DNA from: Bryopsis sp. KO-2023
Taxonomy: Eukaryota; Chlorophyta; Ulvophyceae; Bryopsidales; Bryopsidaceae
Assembly: GCA_030272585.1 (NCBI GenBank)
Contig: BSYQ01000001.1
Span: forward strand, 7,765,001-7,829,000
Direction: 5' to 3'
DNA length: 64,000 bases
Position 1 is the first letter of the stretch, and every line of letters starts with the position of its first letter. The translations under genes were made by a program, and so were the position numbers. Under the pieces are notes generated by a model, which did no database searches, was not told where the DNA came from, and was given only the letters and a program-made list of their open reading frames with translations. Shown here one piece after another: positions 22,402-33,291 of the stretch.

Positions 22402-23376
22402 ATGGCGTTGGTGAGTCTTCGTAACGTCGAGCTGTCTTTGGACCATGGCCACCCCTTGCGAGGAGTCGATGTTGCTGCGCACTATCTTTCGGCGAACCGC
22501 CCTTGGTTGACTCTCTACGGTCTTCGAGTTCGACCTGCTCACTCGGAGGATTCGGGGGAGCTCGGACTGATTCAGACTTTGATTCCTGACGAACTCATGT
22601 TGGCGATATTCGTCAGGCTGGACCCACACGCGGTGGGCAGGGCATCTTGCGTGTGCAGGCAGTGGCGAATCCTTGGGGATAATCCTGCTATTTGGCAGAG
22701 AGCGTGCTCGAACGCGTTCAGACATAGCACATACTCGCAAAATATGGAGTTGGTGCTGACCAACCATCGAGGCAGCTGGAAAAAGATGTTCCTGGAGCGC
22801 CCACATCTTCGTTTCGACGGCTTGTTCATTTCTCGCAACACGTATTTGAGGACGGGCATAGCGGAGTGGAGGGTGAAAAACCCTGTCCACATGGTGGCTT
22901 ATTTTAGGTACTTGCGCTTCTACCCGGATGGCCGGGTTTTATACCGCACGAGTCCCGAAAAGCCGACGAAAGTATCGAGATCCATGAAGTCGTGGGAGAC
23001 CTCTCGCAAGCTCTCCCTGTCGAGCGATGTGTCGGGGGTGTTGTGCGGAAAGTACAGAATCAAAGACGACTTGCTGTCGTGCGTGACGGTGTATCCGAAC
23101 AGCAAGGCTACGGAGTTTCGGATGCGCATGAAGGTGCGCTCCACGACGCCCGGCGCGAACAACAGGCTGGACTTGCGGTCCATCGCCACGAAGGACAATG
23201 ACGGTTCCGAACAAGTGGTGTTGGATGCCGACGACCCTGGGGCGGAGGACGACCCGGAGGGCGCTCTCAAACACAAAAGGGGAATGGCGTCATTCATCTT
23301 CGTGCCTTGGGAGAAAATAGAGTCTTGCCCCTACAACTTACCCGTGGACAAAATGGACTTCTATGTCTGTGGCTAG
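22402..23376 (+). CDS. FBXO9: FBXO9-like F-box protein (intronless)
   Basis: A single open frame of 324 aa. The F-box lies at about residues 56-100 (LIPDELMLAIFVRLDPHAVG, then CRQWR and IWQRAC). The region after it is diagnostic of the FBXO9/Hrt3 group: RPHLRFDGLFISRNTYLR, VAYFRYLRFYPDGRV, TSPEKP and GKYRIKDDLL. It lacks the N-terminal TPR part of animal FBXO9, so it is shorter. F-box proteins link substrates to SCF (SKP1-CUL1) ubiquitin ligases; FBXO9 acts on TEL2/TTI1 in animals, which cannot be assumed here. It is one of the few intronless genes in the window, with high GC at third positions. Confidence 0.92.
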   Translation: MALVSLRNVELSLDHGHPLRGVDVAAHYLSANRPWLTLYGLRVRPAHSEDSGELGLIQTLIPDELMLAIFVRLDPHAVGRASCVCRQWRILGDNPAIWQRACSNAFRHSTYSQNMELVLTNHRGSWKKMFLERPHLRFDGLFISRNTYLRTGIAEWRVKNPVHMVAYFRYLRFYPDGRVLYRTSPEKPTKVSRSMKSWETSRKLSLSSDVSGVLCGKYRIKDDLLSCVTVYPNSKATEFRMRMKVRSTTPGANNRLDLRSIATKDNDGSEQVVLDADDPGAEDDPEGALKHKRGMASFIFVPWEKIESCPYNLPVDKMDFYVCG

Positions 23377-24044
23377 AGAGGTGTGGCAGTTTTTCCCTGT
23401 GGGTTGAATATCTTTACTCTGCCACATTTCCTGTTTTTTGTCTTTAACCTCCATTCCTGGTTGATTGGCAGGGGGGGGGCATCACCATTTCTTTGTTTCA
23501 TTGAGATTCTTTTTTGGGGGGTATTGAATGATTGGATTTGGTGGAAGGGGGAGGGTTGGGCGAAAAAGCACATGCGCATAGTTTTTGTAACATTGGGTTG
23601 GTTGGTCTACGAAAACCAATGATTTGTAACATGGATAGGCAATCATATCCTGTTGTGTTGGCAGTGAGTGGTTTGATAGTGGAATGAGATCGATTTATGA
23701 TAAGCAAGGAAAACGTACATCTTTCCACCTTCTCCCCATACACCAGGCGCACGAATGAAAGCTTTGTATTAAGAACATATAGGTACAGAACCAAAATCTT
23801 GTCAGTTGCTCTGCTGAGCAGCTCATCATGAAAGCTGTTTCGACATCAAACCTCCCTCAGGGAATACCAGGGGTTGGTGTTGGTCACATGGTGGGGCGAA
23901 TCCATGGACCCTGAAGGCTCTCTACCCCTTTTTTGAATTCATCCACCATTTCACCTGTGCAAACGATCACTACGCATCAATAATGCGATCCGATATTTGT
24001 GGAGGCCCAAATGAGGGGGATGCTGCAAGAAAATTTCCAGAACT
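23377..24044. other. intergenic between convergent FBXO9 and the Nudix gene
   Basis: Shared 3' space of two convergent genes. I see no gene in it. Confidence 0.5.
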
Positions 24045-24967
24045 TCAATGCCAAAATTCATTGAGGGTGGTGCATCCATTGGGATTACCATCAGAGAGGG
24101 TTGGAATGTATTTTGTGAGTGCATCTCTCACAATCACTTTGTGGTCAAACGCCAAAGGAGGTAGGCTCCGGACATCGAACCATTGTGCTGCTCTGGCATC
24201 ATCCTTGGGACAGCACATGGAAGGGGGAAATTTTCATGTGTAAAAACATTTGATGCAAAGGCAAAAAGAAAAAAACATCCGGTGCTGTGCAAGAGTTGAA
24301 TGCAGGGCGCGCTTGCAAGAATGACAAATGCGCACCGCTGCTTTCACTCCAAGATCCATTGATGGAACGATGGCAGCGTACGCTACAGTGATTGTCCATC
24401 CTCTTGGATCTCTTCCCGGGTCCCCATATGATCCAACCTGTTCAGTCAGTCATGCCCAGAATTAGGTGTTGCGCACAACAGGTGAACAATATACCAGATA
24501 ATGTATTGATTGTTGAGGTGCCTGGGCTTCCCAATGTGGAAGATCTCTCAGAGAAATGCACACCCCACGAAACTCACTTGGATTAGATCTACGCTGGCAG
24601 GATCCACAGACGTTTCCTCTTGTAATTCTCTGGCGGCTGCAGCGTCCAGAGGCTCACCCTCATCAACAAATCCACCCGGAAGCGCCCATTGATCCTGGAC
24701 AAGCATTACACCTGGATGTCAAAAGCGTCAGTCGTCATCGGTAGCGATCGCTCGCCTAGACTCTCTTGCCTGACAAGGTGGGTGTTTCCTCTGAATCAAC
24801 AGCAGGTGGGATGGCTTCTCGGCGCTTCGTTTGCTCAGAACAATGGTGTCGACTGTGACGGCTGGCCGTGGATAGCTGAAAATGTGCAACGAATTCGTCA
24901 CGGGAAGAATGCGCCATGGAAATGCAACTGGGCAACCCTTCCTCCCTTACTTGTAAGTATACGACAT
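24045..24967 (-). CDS. Nudix hydrolase (five exons, one GC-AG intron)
   Basis: Exons on the minus strand: 24967-24951, 24875-24770, 24694-24578, 24437-24336 and 24203-24045, giving 166 aa. The Nudix box begins GGFVDEGEPLDAAAARELQ and runs on as EETSV. It fits GX5EX7REUXEEXGU except that the last Gly is Ser. Other family marks are YPRPAVTVDTIVL at the start, DQWALPGG, and YGDPGRDPRGW before the final strand, a pattern seen in ADP-ribose/NADH-type Nudix enzymes. The second intron starts with GC (CAG/GCAAGA), the known minor donor class; the phase-0 join restores HPPCQDQWALPGG. The first exon is only 17 nt (MSYTY plus two bases). Substrate is unknown. Confidence 0.88.
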
Positions 24968-25323
24968 CGAACAGCGAAGTCTGGGGAAACGGAAAGCTGT
25001 GGACGCTGCCCTCAATCCCAACCTCAAGGCCATATCTCGCACGTGTTGCCAGCGCCATCCCAGTTTTCCCTTTCAAAGGGGCAGATCATTGCGATGATCG
25101 GAACAAACGCCAGTTTGAAAATCAACGATTCCCGCCCCGAGATTTGATTTTTGTGCAAATCGCGCTCCACTGGTGTTGTTGATCAACGTTCGACCATACC
25201 CTGCAGAAGGCGGGCAGCGGAGAATGGCCACACAGTAGAGTCGCCCTTTCCTACGCTTCTTATATTATCCGAAACGTCGCAGGAGTTGAGTTTTTGTGCA
25301 CGGAATATTTCGGTCCCCATAAA
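24968..25323. promoter_or_regulatory. divergent region between the Nudix gene and the acidic repeat protein
   Basis: 356 bp separate the start codons of two divergent genes. No specific motif was identified. Confidence 0.4.
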
Positions 25324-28300
25324 ATGACGCATACGTTCACGCTGGGGGGAGCACCCCAGCCTCGATTGTATGGGTTCTCCTGTCAAAACGAAAGAATCCC
25401 ATTCTTGAGGAGTGTGAGTCACTCCGGCCCGAGCCTGCCTCGCTTGACTGGTTGGGTGGGTCTGAGGAGAAGGAGCAAGGTGACAAGATCTGTGCTAACT
25501 CTTGGAGCTGAACCAGAGCCTGGCAACTCTACAGAAGGTAAAGAGGGCAAGGAGGGAAAGCCTGGGGAAAATCCTTTTGGGAAGATGCTGGATGTTGTGA
25601 AAACTGGATACAACAAGGGAGCCTCTTTAATAGCACAGCCCATTGTCGCTGGAGCAATGAAAGCGATCCAAGAGGGGGAAAAACGGAAGGAATCCAGCCA
25701 GAAGCATGAGGAAACCCCCGAGGATCGACCTCCTCAAGTAATGAAAGCTGGGGAGGACCTGGCGAATGCAATCAGGAAAATGGGGGCATCCAAAACGGAT
25801 CCTGGTGATAGTGCATTGACACGGGTGGCTTCCCTGGTGAACAAGGGCTACGAACTTTCCGCTGTTGCAGCTGCCAGATCCGTGATTGCTTTAGGGGGGA
25901 AATCCGTGGAAGATGTCGTTAGGACGAAACTAGAAGCTGCCCAAATCAACGAGGAAAGAGAAAAACTCGAAGCATCTCGCACAGATGTGCTGGCTGCAGC
26001 TCAACAGGATGAAAACCAAGATCTCTCTCCAGAGGCAGCGGTGTTGAAAATGGATGGGGGTTCGGCTAAAGACAGTGTTGAGACGGTCTCAGAGGAGCCA
26101 AAACCTGAAGTAGCTGAGGAACAAACACCAGTGGTGCCCAAGGCGACTAATCAGGGTGAGTCACCACAAGATGAAGGGGGGGATATTGGCAAGGAGACCG
26201 TCGAACCCTCATTTGAACCTGTTGACTCTGCTCCAGGGCTAGTCGAGACGCAGTCCCGGTTTGCTGCCATGAGAGTAGATGATGAGGGATTGTCAGACTC
26301 ACCACCAGAGCTTCATGCTAAAGATAGGTTCGAAGCCTCGTCTGAATCTGCCGACTCCGTACCTGGGTGGGCTAAGAAACCAGATGATTTTGCTGGTAAG
26401 GAGGACCCGTCAGACTCGCCAGTGGAGGGTCTGAAACCTGTCTTCGACATCTCTTCCAGATCTCCTGATTCAACACCTGAAGTGGTTGAGAAACCAAATC
26501 AGTTCGCTGCTATGACGGCTGAGGATGAGCAACCGTCAGACTCAGCAGTGGAGGATCTTACCAAGGATGTCTTCGAAGCCTCATCTGAATCTCCTGACTC
26601 AACACCTCAAGTGGTTAAAAACCCAGATAGGTTTGCTGCCATGACAGCTGAGGATAAGGAATCGTCAGACTCAGCAGTGGAGGATCTCAAACCTGTCTTC
26701 GACGTCTCGTCCAGATCTCCTGATTCAACGCCTGAAGCGATTGAGAAACGAAATCGGTTCAGTGCAATGATGGCTGAGGAGGAGGTACCGTCAGACTCAC
26801 CAGTGGAGGACCTGAAACCTGTCTTCGACGTTTCTTCCAGGTCTCCTGATTCAACGCCTGAAGTAGTTGAAAACCCAGATCGATTCGCTGCTATGACGGC
26901 TGAGAACGAGGAACCGTCAGACTCAGCTGTGGAGGATCTTGCCAAAGCCTCATCTGAAACTGCCGACTTTACACCTGAGCTGGTCAACAAGCCAGACCAG
27001 TTTGCTGCTGTGACAGCGAATCAGGACGAACCATCAGATGTAGCGGAGGAGACTCTGGCTCAGAGTGTCCTTGAAGCCTCATCTGAGGTTGCTGAGCCGG
27101 CAGATGAATTGGTTTCAGAGGCACCAAATCGATTTGCTGCTATGACAGCAGACCAGGATGAGCCTTTGAAGGAGGGTGCAGGTGATGAGGAAGTACAAAC
27201 GTCTGTTGCTGCCAGCATGGGAAAGGATGAAACCCCATTGAGCAACGTATTCAAGGCGAAAATTGAGTCGGAGGCTGAATCTGAGCTGGAAGAGCCTCGA
27301 CTTGAAGCTTCCTTAGGATATGAGTCTGGAAAAGACTCCAAAGTAGATCCAGAGTTTTCTGAGGTTCTGGCTGCGGAGGGGCACTCCGATGATGTTCCAG
27401 GAGATTCTGATTTCATGGATGGTGGTGAGGAGGCTGTGACTAACAACGAAGAAACCGAAGAAGCAGCATCCATCGGTGCTGGGGCTGAGGATTCGGGCGA
27501 ATCTCAGGAGCAAAGTGAAAAAATAGAGACCGTTGCAGAGGAGGGGGAATCTGGTGGGGAGAAGGATGTGAACGATGGAGTTCCGGAAGCAAAATCGGAG
27601 GATCCTGAAGAAAAGAAAGAAGAGGCGGCGGAAATTCCGGAGCCTGAATCTGTTGCTCAAGGGGCCATCATTGAATCCCACTCTGTGACTCATAACGGAG
27701 CCGTTGGAAATCACGAAGGCGATTTTTCGATGGGAGAATCCAAGAAAAACGACGACCAAGTGGAAAAGAATGGCGACCATAAAGTCAAGGAAGACTCCAC
27801 GGACAGCGTATTTTCGAAGGCGGTGAATGCTGGCATCGAAGTTGCAGACGGTGCTTCAGCTGGAGAGTCTCAGGAAGAGGAACCTGAGGATTCTGAGGAA
27901 TCCAAAGATTCTGGGGAATCTAAAGAAACCACCGGGGAAGGGACACCCTCCGAGGAATCTCCCGATGACAACACCAAAGAGGACCCCGCGAATGACCAAC
28001 CCACGAAAAGCGCCTTGCAGGTGTCAGCAATCAGAAGGGACCTCAAATCGGAGCCGCCCGTGAATATCGTGAGGCCAGAAAAAGGCGACAGAAGCGATCG
28101 ATCGGTTCAGAGGCGACCTGCCTTGGGTGGCTTGGGTGGGCTGCAATACATCAGATCTTATGCAGAGTCCGGAAAAGGACCGGAGGTGGAGAAGGGGGAG
28201 ACGAACCAGTATTTCACTCCGCCGAAAATTTTGATGGGCAAGGAAGTGAATTCAGGGAAAGTGGAAGTCAGCACAGGATCGGATGCAGTCACAAGGACGC

Positions 28301-28861
28301 AGCAAATACAAGATATCGGTACTATTTGGTGGCAGCATGGGGATGACAACGGAGGTAACGGTGGGGGAGGTGGTGGCGGGGGAGGCCATGGAGGCCCGGG
28401 GGGTGCTGGAGAAGGAGGCTGGTGGTTGCAGGTTGGTCCAACAGATTGTCACCCGCATCAGTCAGAAAGGATTATGTTGTGAAAAACCTGTGCAGCTAGC
28501 TCCCCTTGGGTTATGAAAACACCAGATCGATTTTTTTTGAATGAGCAAGTGGAAGAGATCATTTTATGAATAGACTCTGGGAGGCCCCTGCAATGCCATA
28601 TGCATATTTCTGTGAACAGGTGTTGATCTGAATTTGTTCTGTTTGGTTGAGCAAAATCGTGAGACGTAGGCCTGCTTGTCGTTTTTTTTTTTATGATTTC
28701 AACTATAGGGGAAAAAAAAGATTTTATGTAACCTAGTTGAGATTGATTTTTTCTTACGATTGTAGGTTTTGATTTCGCTGCTGATGATCACTGGCGTCGT
28801 TTTTGCTGTGCTGAAAGCGGTTCTCAAACCCAAGGAAAGAAATGCTGTGAACAACGCCTGA
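25324..28861 (+). CDS. large acidic repeat protein with plastid-like presequence and C-terminal membrane anchor
   Basis: Exons 25324-28431 and 28766-28861 (phase 0) give 1067 aa. The N-terminal 60 residues are rich in Ser, Arg, Leu and Pro and poor in acidic residues, like a plastid transit peptide. A short helical region follows (GKMLDVVKTGYNKGASLIAQ). From about residue 300 to 640 come roughly nine imperfect repeats of about 40 residues built on RFAAM-AEDE--SDSAVEDL and SSRSPDSTPEVVE. A Glu/Asp-rich region and a Gly-rich linker ending GGWWLQ come next. Exon 2 adds a single membrane helix (VLISLLMITGVVFAVLKAVL) and a short basic tail. Most of the protein should be disordered. The family is not recognised. 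The second exon is missed if the first frame is simply read to its stop at 28482. Confidence 0.75.
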
Positions 28862-30067
28862 GAAGCGTCCTATTCGGAGATGAATTTGGGAAATGGGGGG
28901 AGGACTGTGGTTTTTGCGTACACTTTCCTGATCTCCTTTGGAAAAAAAAAGGCAACCCAAAGCACAAAATGGGAAGAAAAAAACACACAAAACAAATGAG
29001 TCAGAAAAGTTACGAGGTTAGGTGCACAGCGCTGGCAAGCTGGACAATTGTTCTATTGTATTTTTTCTTTTTTTTTGGTTTGCAGTTCTCCCTTTATTTA
29101 TGAGCAATCGTGGAGTTCTATTTTTGTGTGTCGGTCACAAGCGGGGTATCGATATGCAGTGGAGTTTTTTTGGTGTTTTTTCACTGGAGATTATTTCGGA
29201 TTTTTTTTTTCTTTATGCTATCTTTCATACTCTGGATGTCGAAGCACTTAGAGCGGTGATTTTGGACAGCCTTGAGAGGATGGTATTGTATTGTCTCAGA
29301 GGTGTATATTTTCATGTGGTCATTTCATTCGGATGCGTGTGTTTTTTTAACAGCAACTGTAGTGCATCAGTTTTACTCATTCATGCAGACTACACTTGGT
29401 GGTGGTGAAGTTGCTGTTGGTGCAGCTAATGGTGTTTTGAGCAAACTTTCGGAAAAATACCAGTCCAGCAATCAAATAATGCAGGATCTTTTAGAGTCAA
29501 CCATTAATACTTCATTGATAAACCACAATAGACCCTTTGAAAGTTTGAGACTTCTACAGATGTGTCCAGAGAATTGAAACAAGTCACTTACAGAGGATTT
29601 TGTGCAGTCATCATGTATCCTTAATCTCAAGGTCAGAAGAAATTCCTACATTTTCTTATGGCTGTAGCTGCTGGTGCTCCATATTTTTTCAGCACATGCC
29701 ATCCAATTAAACACCGGGTGTGCAGCCAGACTGGACTCTCCAATTTCTGATTCCTCATTCAAATTTTGTCCCCACACCATTCTCTACCAAATCGCAGTTG
29801 CAGTCCGAGACAATCACCCCCCCCCCAAACTGCAGTTCTTGGACTAATGATAAACAGGTCTACACAAAAATAGATTTTCCAAAACTTACAAAAATCACCC
29901 CTCCACTTGGTTTCTTCGTTCACCCTGCTTCGCGTTTTTTTTCAACCACCTAGAGTCATTCATTATCTTACAACCCACAATCAACAACAATATCAACTTA
30001 TATATAAACCTTGAGAAAAGACACATGCAGCCTTTCTGGACCCCTTCTCATCCTGGCCAATTCGAAA
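28862..30067. other. intergenic between convergent acidic-repeat and TRPB genes
   Basis: T-rich sequence. A possible plus-strand coding stretch after an acceptor-like ATGCAG near 29389 runs to a stop at 29577 (QTTLGGGEVAVGAANGVLSK at its start), but I cannot connect it to other exons and do not call a gene. Confidence 0.35.
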
Positions 30068-33000
30068 TCAATATTTGAAGTGCTTCATGACAGTGTTCAC
30101 ATCCTTGTCCCCTCTGCCACTGCAATTAATGACTAGCACGGTGTCTTCAGACAGTGTGGGCCCCAGTGTCTGTCAGACAAACAAAACAGCATTTCCAGGA
30201 CTCAGACCACAACAAATGACGGTGAATCCTAGGCTACATTTCTTTTTTATCGACTGTGAGAAAAAAAAACCCAAAAAAACCCAAAAAAAACAAGGGTTGT
30301 TCCTTGATCCAAGTCAGTCATTGAAGGGGTGATGGATGCAATCACCTCATGCTGTGTGCAAATCACATGCCAATCTCCTCCACAGATCCACAGATTCATA
30401 TTTCGCCGGAATGCAATTCAGACTCAATTAACATATATTGAATGCAAGTCGATGCCGCCATACCTCGAGATATGCAAATGCATGTGATGTTTCCAGGGCT
30501 GGGATGATTCCCTCCATTTTGGACACTCTCTCGAAGGCTGCCAGCGCATCCTCGTCCGTCACTGCATAGTACTCCGCTCGACCGTTTTCATGGAAGAAAG
30601 CATGCTCCGGTCCGATCCCAGGATAATCCAGCCTGCATCACAAACTATTCCACCATTGGTCCAATAACTCCAACATCACCGATCGGCATTCGACACTGAT
30701 CTCACTCTGAAACCCAACAGCGGTCACTCTTTCTATCTTCAGTGTTCTGGCTACAACAGACGGAAACCTGGCTGTGCTTCTGTACCTACCCGGCACTGAT
30801 GGAATGCGGGTCGATGATCTGTCCTTCTTTATCTTGAAGCAAATAACTCAGGGATCCATGCAAAACTCCAGGAGTCCCCTTAGTCAAGGTTGCAGCGTGC
30901 TTCTTGGTAGCGACGCCCTCCCCGCCTGCCTCCACTCCAATCAATCTGACATTTTCATCGTCTACGAATTCGTGGAACAGCCCCATCGCGTTGGATCCTC
31001 CACCCACGCAGGCCATCAAGACGTCCGGCCCTCGACCGATCTTCTCCATCAGCTGATTCCGGGTTTCTTTTCCAATGACGGATTGGAAATCACGAACCTT
31101 ACGGTAGAACACCATGCTGTCAGTCTTGACGTAAAGAGTTATGAGCTTCCGAGCAGGAGTTGGAAGAAAGAAACTCGAACGAAAAAGCCCATACTGACGC
31201 TTTTCTCAATTAAATCTCCATTCAAGATACATTCCAATTCCCCGATGGATCCAAAATAGGGAAAATAATGTTTTAGATTTTGGCTCCAAATACCTTGACC
31301 GCATTTTTATCAGCTAAATATTAAAAAAGAACAGGTTTGGTGGCAAGGGGCGAAAAAACCGCTGACTTCTCTCTGGCGACCTCAAACCCACCATCATCGG
31401 ATAAGGGTGGGGTCCTGCCGCCGACCCCAGAATGTAATGAGTCGTCTCCACATTAGTAACCCAGTCCCTGATGGCTTCTGAAGTCGCATCCTTCAGTGTG
31501 GCTGTGCCAGCATCCACTGCCACTACCTCCGCCCCGAGCAGCCGCATTCGAAACACATTCAGAGCTTGCCTCTCCATATCCTACCACCGAAATCACAGAA
31601 AACACTCCTTTTCAGTTTAAGACTTTGCAACTGGAAGAACAAAAACACCCAGTGGGGGAATTGCTCCTTTTTCTGCTAAAGAAACCAGAGGGGATGGGGT
31701 TGTCAATGAACTGTGGCGAGCAAGACACCCCCCCCCCCAAAGTCGGAAATTATTGGTGCTCACCTTAGATCCCATGTAGATGATACATTTCAGTCCGAAT
31801 TTGGCACAGACGGTGGCTGTTGCGACGCCGTGCTGTCCAGCCCCTGTCTCGGCGATGATTCTCTTTTTCCCCATCTTCAGACACAACAGCACCTGCCCAA
31901 GACTGTTGTTGATCTTGTGAGCACCGGTGTGGTTCAAGTCTTCCCTCTTGAGGTACACTTGGCTGCAGAAAATGGAAAAAAAAATTGATTTCTTTTTTTG
32001 TAGCATTCATCCTCAATCAGTAGATTTATGTAAGAATGCCACCACTGTTTCTCAATCGAACATCATTCTCCCACAATCGTACAGCTGCGATCTTTTCGAA
32101 GTTAATGCTATGGTCCGCCTGATTTCAGGTCGCCACCTCCTCGACACTTTTTTTTTTTTCTTTTCCAATCATGTGTGGGAAAAAGAAAAGAAAAATTCAT
32201 ATTTATTTTTCCTCAATATTCTTGTCGGTGAAATGAGTGTGGATTCTGTGTGTGTGTGTGTGCAAACCCACCAGCCATATTTCTCCGATAATCGAGGGGC
32301 CAAGTACAGCGGCGATTCCCTGCCAACATAATCCCTCAAAATGCTCGCAAATTCTGCCTGAAATATCACGCCATATCGATTTTGTGACCACCTCTCTCAA
32401 AATGTTGCTGTTTCATCTCAATTCACAATTTTATTTATTTTTTTCCATCATCACTTTAGAAATCTACACCCAAAAGCTGACATACTTTATTGGATACCCA
32501 AAACCATTTAAACTTTTTTTTTTTTTTTTTCTAAAAAAATGTATGATTTGGATTACATTTGATCGATCGTGTGTAAATTTGCCTGGATGTATAGTTTTTT
32601 TTACCCATTTCCCCGATTTATCAATTTTTTGACTCAGCATGCATGTCCAAAAGCACTTCAAAGCCAGTTCAGCTATCCTTATCTTGGCCACAGGGTAAAG
32701 CTTTCCCTCACCAACTCCCCTAGATTGTCATCACAGTGCTACCTGGAATTCAGGGTCTTCCTTGGCTTTCTGGTACTCTCTTTCCAATTCTCGCAACGCC
32801 TCGATCAGCGTCTCTGGGACATACTGCCCCCCGAACTTTCCGAATCTTCCCGATGCGTCGGGCCTGGGTGCTTTCGCTGCTGGATCTTGTTCAACAGACG
32901 TAGCCCCTCGCACGACTGACGCCTTCCGCCTGCCAACGATGCGCTTTCTCTCTGGAGCGCACACGCGAGTCGGTATCCTGGCAGCGCCAGGCGCGATCAA

Positions 33001-33093
33001 AGGAGAAACAGCTCCAGACACCGAGTGCAGTTTCGACATTCTGGTTCGTTCGTTACAGAATCGGGTTGGCGCTGGGTTGGAACACTTGTGCAC
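30068..33093 (-). CDS. TRPB: tryptophan synthase beta chain, probably plastid-targeted (seven exons)
   Basis: Exons on the minus strand: 33093-32743, 32357-32272, 31962-31764, 31580-31392, 31097-30790, 30632-30464 and 30169-30068. All join in phase, giving 467 aa, or 449 from the second Met at 33039. The enzyme joins indole and serine to make tryptophan with PLP. Visible marks are [30 protein letters not shown] (with the PLP lysine), [30 protein letters not shown], the phosphate loop GGGSNAMG, and the C-terminal [10 protein letters not shown]. The first 60 or so residues are basic and Ser/Ala-rich, as in plastid transit peptides. The start codon is only 54 bp from the edge of duplicated segment copy B, so promoter and leader probably extend into that segment. 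Confidence 0.95.
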
Positions 33094-33291
33094 TAGTTGA
33101 TGTTTGTTTGCACTTGTTGCCGATTGTTAGCGATTCGTTACGGGCATTACAGTACCTTTAATGTTTTCAGCTTTCATGTCTGACTCCCGTTTTGGGGGGC
33201 AATCGAAAATTTCGCCGCCAACGGATTCGCTGCATTTCCCAATCATTTTCGAGGAGCGAGCGTGAGTGTGAATCCAGGAGAGAGCGTCAAG
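33094..33291. promoter_or_regulatory. divergent promoter region of TRPB and paralogue B
   Basis: 198 bp between the start codons; all but about 53 bp belongs to the duplicated segment. Confidence 0.45.

Noticed and set aside
28432-28482. C-terminus of the acidic protein read straight through to the stop at 28482
   Set aside because: Splicing at 28431 to 28766 adds a clear membrane helix in phase, which fits better than the short read-through tail.
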